The notes under the pieces are model-generated. The model saw only the letters and a program-made list of their open reading frames with translations, searched no databases and was not told the origin of the DNA. Below are positions 27,589-40,025 of a stretch of DNA of 64,000 nucleotides, in pieces. The position numbers and the translations under genes were made by a program. The DNA lies in NCBI RefSeq assembly GCF_014171595.1, contig NZ_CP050451.1:2108001-2172000 (forward strand), written 5' to 3'. Origin of the DNA: Massilia sp. Se16.2.3. GTDB lineage: Bacteria > Pseudomonadota > Gammaproteobacteria > Burkholderiales > Burkholderiaceae_D. The number at the start of each line of letters is the position of its first letter. Position 1 is the stretch's first letter.

Positions 27589-30302
27589 TCAGTGCGCGAA
27601 ACAGGCTTCCCACAGGCGCACCACCTGCTGTGCGTGATGCGTGACCAGCCCGGCATCGACCCGCGCCTCGCGCCCCTGCAGGCGCGACTGGTGCTGCAGC
27701 TTGCGCATCGCGCGGTAGGCGTCGGCGCAGGCTGCCGCCAGGCCCGGGTCGATCAGGCCGAGTTCGCCGCTGCGGCGGAGCAGGGCGATGTTGCCGGCGT
27801 TGGCAGTCAGTTGCGGATGCTGGGCGGCGTGGCGCAGCACCCGGGTACTGGACGATGAACTCGATGTCGATCATCCCGCCCGTGTCCTGCTTCAGGTCGA
27901 ACAAAACGGTGCGGTTCGGTGCAGCCTCGTGCATGCGCCGGCGCATCTTGACGACTTCCGCCTTCAGCGTATCGGCCTGCGCGCTCCTGTCGCGCCGCAG
28001 CACATCCTCGCGGATCGCCTCGAAGCGCGCGCCGATGGCCGCGTCGCCGGCGCAGAAGCGGGCGCGCGTCAGGGCCTGGTGTTCCCAGACCCAGGCCGAC
28101 TGGTGCTGGTAGCGCTCGAACGCGGCCACCGAGCTCACCAGCATGCCGCTGGCGCCGTCCGGGCGCAGCGCGGTGTCGATGTCGAACAGGATCCCTGCCG
28201 GCGTGTGCGCCGTCATCCGTGATGAAGCGCTGGGCCAGCTTGGCGTAGTTCGAGGGCGCCATGTCGTCCTCGTCGTCGAACAGGAAGATCACGTCGAGGT
28301 CGGACACGTAGCCCAGCTCCTTGCCGCCGAGCTTGCCATAGGCGATGACGGCGAAGCGCGGCACTTCGCGGTGGCGCGTGGCCACCGTTTGCCAGGCCCA
28401 GCGCAGGGTCGCGGCCACCACCACGTCGGCCAGCGCCGACGGGTGGTCGGCCAGGCGCTCGACCGACAGTTCGCCGGCCAGGTCCAGCGCCAGCAGCCGG
28501 AACAGCTGGGCATGATGGGTTTCGCGCAGGATGTCGAGCTGGCGTTCGGTGTCACCCAGCGCCTCGCCGAGGCTGGCGTCGAGCCTGGCTGCCAGCTCGG
28601 CCATGTCGTCGATGCCGCCGCGGTCGTCCAGCAGTTCGTCGAGCAGGATCGGGTGCTGGGTCAGGAAGGTGGCCGCCCAGCCGCTCGCGTGCATCATGCG
28701 GATCACGCGTTCGAGGGTGTGCGGGTATTCGGTCAGCAGCGACAGGTAGGCCGAACGGCGCGCAATCGCTTCCGGGAAGTCGAGCAGGCGTCCCGGGGTG
28801 GCATTGGCGCTGCCGACGCCGGCCTCGCGCACGATGGCCGCCACCTGCGGCAGCGCCAGGTTGACCGGGGCCAGCAGGCGCGTGCGGCTGGCGTCGGGCA
28901 GGCCCTGCAGGCGGGGGGCGTTCCGGTGGCCGCCAGGCGCCGGGCCGCGCCCGCCGGGTCGTCGTAGCCTAGCGTGGCCACGTGGGCTTCGATGGCGGCG
29001 ATCGCCTCGGGGTCGCCGCCGATCGCGTCCAGCTCCGCGCGCTCTTCGCTGGCCGGCGCCGTCTTGTCGGCGAACATCTCGTCGAAGTGCAGGGCAACGA
29101 AGGCGCGCTGCTCCTCGATGCGCTCGAGCAGCGCCGGCACATCCGCCAGTCCCATCATCCGCGCCACGACCAGGCGGTCGGCCTCCAGCGCCGGCAGGGT
29201 ATGGGTCTGGGCATCCTCCGGTATTGCAGGCGGTGCTCCAGGTTGCGCAGGAACGCGTAGGCCTGCAGGAGGCGTTCGACGATGTCGGGGCGATCAAGCC
29301 ACGCTCGCCCAGGAGGCGCAGCGTCTGGCGCGTGGACCGCTCGCGCAGGGCCGGATCGCGTCCGCCGCGGATCAGCTGGAATACCTGCGCCAAGAATTCG
29401 ATCTCGCGGATGCCGCCGCGGCCCAGCTTGACGTTGTTGCTGCGCTCCGGGTGCAGCCGCTCCTGGCGTTTCACTTCGGCGCGGATCTGGGCGTGCATGT
29501 TGCGCAGCGCGTCGATCACGCCGAAATCAAGGTAGCGCCGGAAGACGAAGGGGCGGACGATGGCGTCGAGCGCGGCGATGTCTTCCTCCATCCCGGTGAC
29601 GGCGCGCGCCTTGACCCAGGCATAGCGTTCCCACTCGCGGCCCTGGACGATCAGGTATTCCTCGACCATGTTGAGGCTCGCCGCCAGCGGTCCGGAATTG
29701 CCGTTCGGGCGCAGTGCCATGTCGACCCGGAAGGTGAAGCCATCTTCGGTGATCTCCGACAGTGCACCGATCAGGCGGCGTCCGAGGCGGACGAAAAACT
29801 CGTGGTTCGACAGCTGGCGCTGCCCGGGCCCGGCTGCCGTCTCGCCGTCTTCCGGGTAGACGAAGATCAGGTCGATGTCGGACGAGACATTGAGTTCGCC
29901 ACCGCCCTGCTTGCCCATCGCCAGCACCATCATTTCCTGCGGACGGCCCGATTCGGCGCCGACCGGCATGCCGTGGGCGCCGACCAGTTCGGCCATCAGG
30001 TCGGCCAGGTGGGTGCGGATGGCGAAGTCGGCCAGGCCGGTCATGGCGCTGACGACTTCATCGAGGTCGGCGAGTCCCCCCAGGTCGCGCTCGATAATGG
30101 CGGCAAGCAACAGATTGCGCAGGCGCCGCATGGCGCGCGGCAGGGGCAGGCCGCTTGCCAGCTCGTGCTCCAACAACGCGCCGAAATCCGGGCAAGCCAG
30201 CGATAATCGGGCCAGGTCGGCGACACGTTCGGCACGTCCGGGTGCGGCGGCGATCCAGCGTTGGTAGAAGCGCGACGCGCCAGGGAGGCAAGGGGGTGTC
30301 AT
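27589..30302 (-). CDS. glnE: Glutamine synthetase adenylyltransferase/adenylyl-removing enzyme, five frame changes
   Basis: GlnE adds and removes AMP on glutamine synthetase in answer to nitrogen status. Both nucleotidyltransferase domains are visible: the first with GGGELNVSSDIDLIFVYPE (deadenylylation side), the second with GGKELGYVSDLDVIFLF (adenylylation side). DTGGMIDIEFIVQY also fits the second domain. The last residues are VVRLWEACFAH. The start is taken at 30302 (MTPPCLPG). The frame changes near 29288, 29218, 28915, 28215 and 27845, yet all pieces align in order to a complete protein of about 904 residues. Five single-base errors in one gene point to poor consensus sequence here. It diverges from yhdP. 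Confidence 0.9.
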
Positions 30303-30480
30303 CGAGGAGCCATCGGGTCGTTCCAGCACAGGGATAAAAGCGGGTCCGGCCAGGCCGCTTGCGGTAGAATTGCCCGCCGTGCCTCCGGTCAGCACGATGG
30401 TAAGGTAGACGCCGCATTCCTAGCAAGCGCTCCTCTTTCAAAGAATTACATTTACGGCGAGCCTTTTTATTAGCACCTTG

Positions 30481-33400
30481 ATGCACAATCCGGAACCGCA
30501 GGCGAGCGCAGCGCACGTGCCGCTGGCCGAGCGCTGGCGGCGCCTGCGCGCCGCCTACCGCTACGCAAACCTCGCTTCGCACCACGTACTCGGATTCACC
30601 GTCAAGCTGGCGCTGCTCGTGTATTTCGGTTTCGGCCTGCTGTTCCTGGCACTGCGCTACGCCATTCTCCCGAATATCGACCTGTACAAGGACGACATCG
30701 AACGCGCCGCCAGCCGTGCGCTGGGCAACCAGGTCGCGATCGCCCGCATCTATGCATCCTGGAGCGGCCTGAATCCTTCGCTGTTCCTGGGCGACGTCAC
30801 CCTGACCGACAAGGCCGGCCGCAGGCTGCTGGCGCTGCCCTCGGTGTCGGCGACGTTCTCCGGTGGAGCGTGGTCGCGGCCGAACCGCGCTTCGAGACGC
30901 TCGAGCTGATCCGCCCCCAGCTGGACGTGCGGCGCGGCCCCGATGGCGCCCTGCACGTGGCCGGCATGCGCATCGACACGAAGGAAGACAAGGGCGGACC
31001 GGGCGGCGACTGGGTGTTCCGCCAGCGCGAGATCGTCATTCGCGAAGGGCGCATCGACTGGACCGACGGCCTGCGCGCCGCGCCGCCGCTAGCCCTGCGC
31101 GACGTCACCACGGTGCTGCAGAACCGCTGGACCACGCACCGCTTCGCCCTGAAGGCGACGCCCCCAAGCGCGCTGGCGCAGCCGCTGGACGTGCGCGCGC
31201 GCTTCGCCCATCCGCGCTTCGGCGGGCGCGTCTCCGACATGTCGCGTTGGAAGGGCGAACTGTATGCCGACCTGCGCGCGGCCGACCTGGCGGCCTGGAA
31301 GCAATACCTCGACTATCCCTTCCAGCTGAGCCAGGGACGCGGTTCGCTGCGCACCTGGATCACGCTCGACAACGCGCGCCTGGCCGGCTTTACCGCCGAC
31401 CTGGCACTGGCCGACGTCGCCGCCCGCGTCAAGCCCGACCTGCCGCCGCTGGCGCTGGCACGCGTGTCGGGCCGCCTGTCGGCCAGCGAAGCCCCGGTGC
31501 CGGGCGTGGCCGACGGCAAGCCCACTTTCGGCGCCAACGGCCATACCATCAGCCTGGACAATTTCCGCGTCGTCACAGGCGACGGCCGTGCGCTGCCGCC
31601 GGCCACCCTGACCGAAGTCTTCACGCCGGCGCGCGCGGGCAAGCCGCAGCGGGTGCAGGTGCAGGCACGCCAGGTCGACCTGGCCGCGCTGGCGGAACTG
31701 GCGGCGCAGTTGCCGCTGTCGGCGCTGCAGCGGCGCGCCCTGGCCGACTTCGCGCCGCGCGGCCAGCTGCTCGATTTTTCCGCTTCACGGGATGGCCAGT
31801 ACCCGCGCCTGGCGGGCTATCGCGTCAAGGGCCGCGTTGCCGGCCTGAGCCTGCAGCCGCAGGCGGCGCGTCCGGCCGTCGCCGCGACCCCGGGGACGCC
31901 GGCACAGGCGGCCTTCCCGGCCTTGCCCGGCTTTAGCAACCTGTCGGGCGCCATCGACGCCACCGACGCCGGCGGCAGCATCACGCTCGATTCAAGCGCG
32001 CTGGCCCTGCACCTGCCGGCCTGGTTCGCCGACCCGACCCTGCCGCTCGACCACCTCGGGCTGCAGGCGCGCTGGCGCTACCAGCCCGGCCGCCAGTTGC
32101 TGGTCGAGCTCGACAAGCTCGAATTCGTCCGGGGCAAGCTGCACGGCAGCCTGTCGGGTAATCACCAACTGCCGCTCGAGCCCGGGCACGGTCCGGGCGT
32201 GGCCGACTTCGAAGGCACGCTCGGCGGCTTCCAGATCGCCCAGGTCGGGCGCTACCTGCCGCTGGCCACGCCGGAAGGCTTGCGCGGCTGGCTGTCGGCG
32301 GCGCTGCAGGGGGGCACCCTCGACGACGTGCGCCTGCGCCTGCGCGGCGACCTGTCGCGCTTCCCCTTCCGTGCAGACAACCCGGCCGAACGCGGGCGCG
32401 GCGAATTCCGCGTGGCCGGCCGCCTGAACAATGCGGTGCTGGAATACGCGCCGGGGCACCGTACGCCTGAGAACAAGGTGCTGTGGCCGCTGGCCGAAGC
32501 GATCAACGGCAGCATCGTGTTCGAGCGCGACCGCATGGAAATCCGCGGCGAGACGCTGCGCACGCTCGGCCTGAACCTGTCGAACGTGCGCGCGACGCTG
32601 CCCAGGCTCGGCACGCACGACATGGTGCTCGACATCGACGGCGAGGCAGCCGGCCCGCTGCAGGAATTCCTCGGCTACGTCGCGGCCAGCCCGGTGCTGG
32701 GCTGGATCGGCCACTTCACCGAGGATGCGCGCGGCAGCGGCGACGCCCGCCTCGGGCTGAAACTGCAGATGCCGCTGGCGAACCTGCGCGAAACCAAAGT
32801 GCAGGGCGGCTTGCAGCTGCAGAACAACGACGTGAGCCTGTTTCCCGACCTGCCGCCGCTGCAAGCGGCCCTCGGCAAGGTCGAGTTCAACGAGCGCGGC
32901 GTCAACCTGAACGGGGTCGCTGCCAATTTCCTCGGCGGGCCGCTGGCGCTGTCGGGCGGCACCCAGAAAGACGGTGCGATCGCGATCCGGCTTGCCGGCA
33001 CCTTCTCGAGCGAAGGCATGCGCCGTACCGCACCGGCACCGGCAATGGCGCGCCTGGCGGGCAAGCTGTCGGGCAGCACCCGTTATGCCGGCCTGATCGG
33101 TTATCGCGACCACCAGCTGAACGTCACGCTCGATTCGACCCTGGCCGGACTCGGCCTGGAATTCCCGGCGCCGCTCAACAAGCCGCAGGGCGACAGCTTG
33201 CCGCTGCACTTCGTCCTGAACGGCGCGCCGACGGTCGACGGCGTCGGGCGCGACGAATTGCGCTTGACGCTGGGCAATTCGGTCGCGGCGCGCTACCTGC
33301 GCAGCCGCCAGCCGCGCGGTGCCTGGACGGTCGAACGCGGCGGCATCGGGGTCAACGTGCCGGCGCCCGAGCCGGACGACGGCATGATGATCAACGTCGA

Positions 33401-34637
33401 CATGAAGTCGGTGAACGTCGATGCCTGGCTGGCGACCGGGCGGGCGATCGCCGGCGACGAGCACGAAGGTGCTGCCGCGGGCTCGAGCCCCGGGCCGAAC
33501 TTCGCCCAGTACGTGGTGCCGACGACGATCGCGGCGCGCGCGACCGAACTCTTCGTGGGCGAACGCCGCATGGCCGACGTGGTCGTCGGCGCCAGCCACC
33601 GCGGCAATACCCGGCAGGCGAACCTGCAATCGCGCCAGGCCTCGGGCCACATCGCCTGGAGCGAAGGGCAGGGACAGGGCGTCGGCAAGGTCACCGCGCG
33701 CCTGGCCTCGCTCGTGATTCCGGAATCGCAGGCCGCCGAAGTCAAAGACCTGCTCGAATCGAACAAGGGTGCCAGTGCCTCCATTCCGGCGCTCGACATC
33801 GTTGCCGAACGCTTCGAGCTGTTCAACAAGCAGTTCGGCCGCCTCGACCTGCAAGCGAGCAACGTGCAAGCGCTGGCCGGCAAGGAGTGGCGCATCGACC
33901 GCCTGTCGCTCACGAATCCCGACGGCCAGCTGAAGGCGACCGGACGCTGGCTGACCAAGGACGGCAAGAGCAATACCGGCATGAACTTTACGCTCGACAT
34001 CCTTGACGCCGGACGCCTGCTCGACCGCCTGGGCTTTCCCGATACTTTGCGCCGTGGCAAGGGCAAGCTCTCGGGCGATCTGTCCTGGAACGGCCTGCCG
34101 TATGCGCTCGACATCCCGACGCTGTCGGGCCAGATCGAACTGAACGTCGGGGGCGGCCAGTTCCTGAAAAAAGACCCGGGCGCGGCCAAGCTGCTCGGCG
34201 TGCTCAGCCTGCAGATGCTGCCGCGCCTCCTCAAGCTCGACTTCCATGACGTGTTTTCCGAAGGGCTGGCTTTCGATGGCATCAGCGCCAATGCCATGGT
34301 CAACCGCGGCGTGGTCAAGACCGACAACCTCAAGATGCATGGCGTGGCCGCCACGGTACTGATGGCAGGCACGGCCGACATCGCCAACGAATCGACCAAC
34401 CTGCGCGTGGTGGTGATTCCCGAGTTCAACCTCGGCACCGGGCCGCTGGTCTACGGGCTGGCCGTCAACCCCGTCATCGGCCTCGGCTCTTACCTGGCCC
34501 AGCTGTTCCTGCGGGCACCGGTGATGAAGGCGCTGACCTACCAGATGCAGATTACGGGACCGTGGAAATCGCCTACCATTACCAAACTCGACAACCCGCC
34601 GGACGCCCCCGTGCCGGCCAAAGCGAACAAGGAGTGA
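30481..34637 (+). CDS. yhdP: YhdP-family AsmA-like phospholipid transport protein, one frame change
   Basis: A very large envelope protein of about 1385 residues. YhdP is one of the AsmA-like proteins that carry phospholipids to the outer membrane. A single N-terminal membrane segment (VLGFTVKLALLVYFGFGLL, about residues 38-57) anchors it in the inner membrane. It is followed by the family signature RYAILPNIDLYKDDIE. The rest is periplasmic beta-rich repeat, and the C-terminal region shows VGGGQFLKKDPGAAKLLG and GLGSYLAQLFLRAP, typical of this family. One base is missing near 30861 (TTCTCCGGTGG), splitting the first 127 residues from the rest. It begins an operon-like run with the nitrilase (4 bases on) and tldD, as in other proteobacteria. 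Confidence 0.93.
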
Positions 34638-34641
34638 CCCG

Positions 34642-35437
34642 ATGACCCGCGTAGCTGCGATCCAGATGGTGTCCACCCCCGAGGTGGACGGAAACCTCGC
34701 CACCGCGCGCCGCCTGGTCGGCGAAGCGGCCGCCGCCGGCGCGACGCTGGTGGCCTTGCCGGAATACTGGCCGATCATGGGCATGCAGGATCTTGATAAG
34801 GTCGGCCATGCCGAGCAGCTTGGCAGCGGTCCGATCCAGGACTGCATGGCTGCGCTGGCCCGCGAGCACGGCATCTGGCTAATTGGCGGCACGCTGCCCC
34901 TGGTGTCCGGCGAGCCGGGCCGCGTGCTCAACACGACACTGGTGTACGACCCGCAAGGCGCGCTCGTCACGCGCTACGACAAGATTCACCTGTTCGGCTT
35001 CAACAAGGGCGAGGAATCCTACGACGAGGCGCGCACCATCGTACCGGGTACGTCGGTCGGCGTTGTCGACGCGCCATTCGGCCGCGTCGGCCTGTCGGTG
35101 TGCTACGACCTGCGCTTCCCCGAACTCTACCGGGCAATGGGCGAGTGCGCGCTGATCGTGGTGCCCGCCGCCTTTACCCACACCACCGGCCGCGCCCACT
35201 GGGAAGTCCTGCTGCGTGCGCGCGCCATCGAGAACCAGTGCTACGTGCTGGCTGCGGCCCGGGCGGCGTGCACGCCAATGGCCGCCGCACTTTCGGGCAC
35301 AGCATGCTGGTCGACCCCGGGGCGAGGTGCAGGCCGTGCTGCCGGAAGGCGAGGGCGTGGTCACGGGCCAGCTCGACGCGGCTTATCTCGCCGGCGTCCG
35401 CGAGAGCCTGCCGGCCTTGCGTCATCGGAAGATGTAA
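34642..35437 (+). CDS. Carbon-nitrogen hydrolase (nitrilase superfamily, Nit-like), two frame changes
   Basis: Member of the nitrilase superfamily, probably of the Nit1/YbeM type that cleaves deaminated glutathione or a similar amide; the exact substrate is inference. The catalytic triad is Glu41 (LPEYWPIMG), Lys114 ([10 protein letters not shown]) and Cys154 ([11 protein letters not shown]). The end is [20 protein letters not shown]. The frame changes twice, near 35262 (a base missing in GCCCGGGCGG) and near 35320 (a base missing in GACCCCGGGGCG); the joined protein is about 265 residues. It starts four bases after yhdP and precedes tldD, so it is likely cotranscribed with both. Confidence 0.9.
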
Positions 35438-35564
35438 ATCGGCAACGAGAGTGCGGCCTGCGGATGGCCGATTTCGCGGGCACTCCCGTGTCCGCCTTCC
35501 GGGGGCGATGCGATCCGGACGGATATGGCACAATGCCCGCATCCACACGAGACACGAACGCAAA

Positions 35565-37025
35565 ATGACTCCATTCGAACCCAACCTTTCTTCCCTGGCC
35601 GTCGCCCGTGACGTGCTGTTGACGCCGTTCGGCCTTGACGAAGGCAAGTTGCTGCGCACGCTGGGAACGATGTTCACCCACAAGGTCGACTATGCCGACC
35701 TGTACTTCCAGTTCACCAAGAGCGAAGGCTGGAGCCTGGAAGAGGGCATCGTCAAGACCGGGAGCTTCTCGATCGACCAGGGTGTGGGCGTGCGCGCCAT
35801 CTCCGGGGAGAAGACGGCATTTGCGTATTCGGACGAGATTTCCGAGATCGCCCTGCTCGACGCGGCCGCGGCCACGCGCACGATCGCGCGCGCTGGCAGC
35901 GGCCGCGTGAAGGTGGCGGCGAGCACCACGCCCACCGGCGGACGTTCGCTCTACCTGCCGAACGATCCGCTTGCCTCGCTCGACGCCACCGCCAAGGTGC
36001 GCCTGCTCGAGCGCGTGGAAAAGATAGCACGTGCCAAGGACCCGCGCGTGGTGCAGGTGATGGCGGGCCTGGCCGGCGAATACGACGTGGTGCTCGTGGT
36101 GCGCAGCGACGGCGTACTGGCGGCCGACATCCGCCCGCTGGTGCGCGTCTCGGTGACCGTCATTGCCGAACAGAACGGACGCCGCGAGACCGGTTCCTCG
36201 GGCGGCGGCGGACGCTACGACTACGGCTACTTCAGCGACGAGCTGCTCGAGCGTTATGCCGAGGAAGCCGTCAAGTCGGCCGTCGTCAATCTGGACGCCC
36301 GTCCGGCCCCGGCCGGTCCGATGACCATCGTGCTCGGACCTGGCTGGCCCGGCGTGCTGCTGCATGAAGCCGTCGGCCATGGCCTGGAGGGCGACTTCAA
36401 CCGCAAGGGCTCGTCGGCCTATGCCGGCATGATCGGCCAGCGCGTCGCTGCCAAGGGCGTCACCGTGGTCGACGATGGCACCCTGCAGGACCGCCGCGGT
36501 TCGCTCAACATGGACGACGAGGGCAATCCTACCCAGTGCACGACGCTGATCGAAGACGGCATCCTGAAGGGCTATATCCAGGACACGATGAATGCGCGCC
36601 TGATGAAGATGCCGGTGACGGGCAACGCCCGCCGCGAATCGTTCGCCCACCTGCCGATGCCGCGCATGACGAATACCTACATGCTGGCCGGCGACAAGGA
36701 CCCGGCGGAAATCCTGGCATCGGTGAAGAACGGGCTGTACGCGGTCAATTTCGGCGGCGGCCAGGTCGACATCACCAACGGCAAGTTCGTGTTCTCGGCC
36801 AGCGAAGCCTACATGATCGAGGACGGCAAGATCACCTATCCGGTGAAGGGCGCGACCCTGATCGGCAATGGCCCGGAGGTGATGAACCGCATCTCGATGA
36901 TCGGCAACGACATGGCGCTCGACTCGGGTGTCGGCGTGTGCGGCAAGGAAGGCCAGAGCGTGCCGGTGGGCGTCGGCCAGCCGACCCTGCGTATCGATGG
37001 GGTGACGGTGGGCGGGACGGCCTGA
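35565..37025 (+). CDS. tldD: Metalloprotease TldD
   Basis: TldD forms with TldE (PmbA) a zinc-dependent peptidase that degrades unfolded peptides and matures some modified peptides. The protein has 486 residues. The metal site [13 protein letters not shown] supplies His267, Glu268 and His272. Other family landmarks are [26 protein letters not shown] near the start and [19 protein letters not shown] late in the protein. The ATG at 35565 starts the family-typical N-terminus. It follows yhdP and the nitrilase, an order also known near yhdP-tldD in E. coli. The partner tldE is not in the window. Intact frame and closed by a terminator. Confidence 0.97.
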   Translation: MTPFEPNLSSLAVARDVLLTPFGLDEGKLLRTLGTMFTHKVDYADLYFQFTKSEGWSLEEGIVKTGSFSIDQGVGVRAISGEKTAFAYSDEISEIALLDAAAATRTIARAGSGRVKVAASTTPTGGRSLYLPNDPLASLDATAKVRLLERVEKIARAKDPRVVQVMAGLAGEYDVVLVVRSDGVLAADIRPLVRVSVTVIAEQNGRRETGSSGGGGRYDYGYFSDELLERYAEEAVKSAVVNLDARPAPAGPMTIVLGPGWPGVLLHEAVGHGLEGDFNRKGSSAYAGMIGQRVAAKGVTVVDDGTLQDRRGSLNMDDEGNPTQCTTLIEDGILKGYIQDTMNARLMKMPVTGNARRESFAHLPMPRMTNTYMLAGDKDPAEILASVKNGLYAVNFGGGQVDITNGKFVFSASEAYMIEDGKITYPVKGATLIGNGPEVMNRISMIGNDMALDSGVGVCGKEGQSVPVGVGQPTLRIDGVTVGGTA

Positions 37026-37051
37026 GCTTTTGCCCTTGTCGCGTTGATGAC

Positions 37052-37079
37052 ATGCCCGGCATTGCCGGGCATTTTTTTT
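37052..37079 (+). terminator. Intrinsic terminator of tldD
   Basis: Stem ATGCCCGG with CCGGGCAT around a CATTG loop, followed by eight T. Confidence 0.9.
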
Positions 37080-37090
37080 GCCTGTCCTCG

Positions 37091-37340
37091 GTAGGGTGGG
37101 CGCCCCGAGCCCACGCGCAAGCCTGCACCTGTTAACTCGTTTGAACGCGCAGCGTCGATGCAGCCGCTGGCGGTTACCATTGCGTGCCCGCCTACGCATC
37201 GTTCCGCGTGGGCAGTTGAGATGGTCGGGGGACGATCTCAACAAAGTGCCCACCCTACGGCGGTGCGCCCGACGATCTTCAGTTCCGCAAGATACCGACA
37301 GCCTGTTGAACGCGTGGGCGGGGGACCCGCCCACCCTACG
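37091..37340. repeat. Composite CGTAGGGTGGGC palindromic repeat
   Basis: Three sub-units lie between converging tldD and receptor 5. The left end GTAGGGTGGGC...GCCCACGCG is at 37091-37116. A second unit at 37205-37260 contains the hairpin GTTGAGAT/ATCTCAAC inside CGCGTGGGC...GCCCACCCTACG. A right end, TTGAACGCGTGGGC...GCCCACCCTACG, is at 37306-37340. It ends two bases before the receptor 5 stop codon. Confidence 0.8.
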
Positions 37341-37342
37341 TC

Positions 37343-40025
37343 TCAGAACTTGTAGGTCAGGCGCGCATACACTGTCCTCCCCAGTGGATCCGTGTAGCGC
37401 GGATCGTAGCCGAGCTGGAAATTCGTCACCTGGTTGGTGAACGGCGGCTCCTCGTCGAACAGGTTCTTGATGCCGGCCGTCAGCTCGAACTGCTTGTTGC
37501 CCGTGAAAGTCGTCGACAGCGCCCAGGTCGAGTAGTGCCCGACATTGTTGGCGAACTCGGGCGCGACGGCCGTGTTCTGGTCCTGGTAGTGCGACATGTA
37601 GCGGTTCGAGAGGTTGAAGGTGTAGTCGCCCCGGACGAGCGTTACGAGCAGGTTGTGGCGCCAGCGGAACACGGGCGTGGCGTCGGCATAGCGTCCGGCG
37701 TTCTCGGTGTAAGGACCGCCGCGCTCGTTCTGGTAGTCGTACTTGTTGACGTAGGTGCCGTCGATCGAGAGGCTGAGGTTGCCGATCGGGCTGCGCGGCA
37801 GCCGGTACAGCAGCGACAGGTCGAGCCCGCGCGTGCGCACTTCCCCGAGGTTGCTGGTGATATCGAGCACGTAGTTCAGGCGCGTGCCGCTGGCGTCGTA
37901 GACGAACAGGTTCTGGTATTTCGGAAAGTTGCCGAAAATGGTCTGTTCCGCCAGCGCGCTGATCTGGTCCTTCAGGCGGATGTTCCAGTAGTCGGCCGAT
38001 AGCGTCAGCGAGGGAATCGGTTCCAGCACGATCCCGGCACTCCAGGTGCGCGACCGTTCCGGCTGCAGGTTGGGATTGCCGCCGCCGCGGATGTTCTGCT
38101 GCTGCTCGCAGACGATGTTCGGATTGGCGCCGGGTATCGGCGTGCCGCCGGGACACAGTACCGGATCGTTGTAGGTGTCCGAACTGTTGGTGGTCGTCTG
38201 CGGGCCGAACAGGTCGAACAGGGTGGGGGCCCGGAAGCCCTTGTTGAACGAACTGCGCACCAGCAGTTGGCGGGTCGGCTGGTAACGCAGGGACACTTTC
38301 GGATTGAAGCTGCCGCCGACGTCGCTGTAGTGGTCGTAACGTGCGGCGAAGTTCAGTTCCAGGTCGCGGATGACGGGCACGTTCAGTTCGCTGAACAGGG
38401 CGCCGATGCTGCGCTGGCCCGACTGGTCCTGGGCATCGGCCGAGCCCGAGCTCGAGGCTTGCGAGGCCAGTGCCCGGTTGACGAAGTACTTGGCGCGGTC
38501 GCGGCGGAACTCGGCACCGATGGCGAATCCGAGCGGACCGCCCGGAAGGGTCATCAGGTCGCGGCTGGCGCGGGCGTCGACGGCGCTGCTGTTGATGCGC
38601 GCGTGCAGGTATTCGCCCAGCAGCAGCGAGTTTTGCAGGTAGTCCGCGCCCGCAGCGCTTTGCGGCCCGAACGGGTTCAGGATGCCGGCGGCCACACCTT
38701 CGATGACGCGCTGGTCGATCACGTAGCCGCCATCGAAAATGCTGCGCGCCCGGCCCAGCGAGTGCGAGATCGAGGCGTTGTAGTCCCAGCCGGCGAGTGT
38801 CCCTTCCAGGCTGGCGAGCAGGCGCGCGGTGCTGCTGCTGTCCTTGTTGAGCCGGCCGCCGGTTTCGGTGGGACGCCAGCTGATGTCGAGGTTTTCGCCC
38901 GTCAGACCCGGGAAGGCAGGGACAATGCCGTTGCCCGGATAATAGGGACTGGCCGACGTCATGGTGACGCCGATGTTCGACAGCGGTGGTGGCGCCACCC
39001 GTGCCTCGTTGGTGCTGCGGCCCCAGACGAATTCCAGGCTGGCAAGGTGGTTCGGCGTGAGCTGCCGGTTGATCCTGCCCATGGCGCTGTACTGGCGCGT
39101 TTCCGGGATGTTGTCGACGTACTGGGTGTAGTCGAATTCGCAGACCGGTTCGTCGGTGGCGGGCGCGGTGTCCGAGCGGGTCCGCGATGCCGCACCCGGC
39201 GGCTGGCAAGCGCTGGCAAAATATGGGTTGCCGGCAATGCCGAGGTCGGAAAAGAAGTTCGCCGGGAAGGTGGTGCGGCTGATTTCGTTCATGCCACGTT
39301 CCGGACGCACGCCGGTCCGCGAAAAGCTGCGGTCGGTCGCGCGCAGGGCGCTTTGCTGGTGGTAGTCGAGCACGCCGAACATGCTGTAGCCATCCCGGTT
39401 CAGGTCGCCCCAGCCGCCGGACAGATTGATGCGCTGTTCGTTGCCGCCGCCGCGGCGCAGCGGCTCGTAGCCTTCCACCGTGAGGGCACTCCCCTTGACC
39501 GTGCGCTTGGTGATGAAGTTGATCACGCCGCCGATGGCGTCGGTACCGTAGATGGCCGAGGCGCCGTCGCGCAAGACCTCGACGCGCTCGAGCGCGGCGA
39601 TCGGGATGATGTTCAGGTCGACGGTGTCGGCGAAATACGGGTGGTTCGCGAGGCGCCGGCCATTGAGCAGCACCAGGGTCTTGTCGCCACCCAGAACCGC
39701 GCAGGTCGGCCACGGCGCGCCCGCCGGTGCCGGCGCCGACGGATGAGGAGCCGACGGTCGAGGTCTGATTCATCGGGATGGTATTGAGCACGTCCTGTGC
39801 GGTCGTCAGGCCCTGCTTGGCGAAGTCCGCCGCACGGATGGTCGTGATGGGCAGCGAGGTTTCGGCCGCGATCCGCTTGATCGAGGAACCCGTCACTTCG
39901 ACGCGCTGGATCGGCTGGTCGCCAGCCATTTCCTGTGCCATGGCGAACGGGCCCGCAAGCAGGCTCAGGCCAGCCGCCGCGCCGAACAGCCGGCGCAGGG
40001 AACGGGACAAGATGGTTTCATTCAT
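37343..40025 (-). CDS. TonB-dependent outer-membrane receptor (receptor 5), one frame change
   Basis: A TonB-dependent transporter of about 893 residues. The start is the ATG at 40025, opening MNETILSRSLRRLFGAAAG and a signal peptide ending AMAQE. The plug shows RVEVTGSSIKRIA, ETSLPITTIRAADF, LLNGRRLANHPYF and YGTDAIGGVINFITK. The barrel has FNKGFRAPTLFDLFG and ends YARLTYKF. An extra base in CGGTTCTGGG (plus 39695-39696) breaks the frame at about residue 110; removing it gives the family sequence LRGLGGDKTLVLLNG. It is a close relative of receptor 6 directly upstream on the same strand, with a similar first 15 residues. Substrate unknown. Confidence 0.92.

Noticed and set aside
37091..37340. 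CRISPR array in the repeat-rich gap
   Set aside because: Repeats are unequal in length and spacing, alternate in orientation and have self-complementary centres; no cas genes are near.
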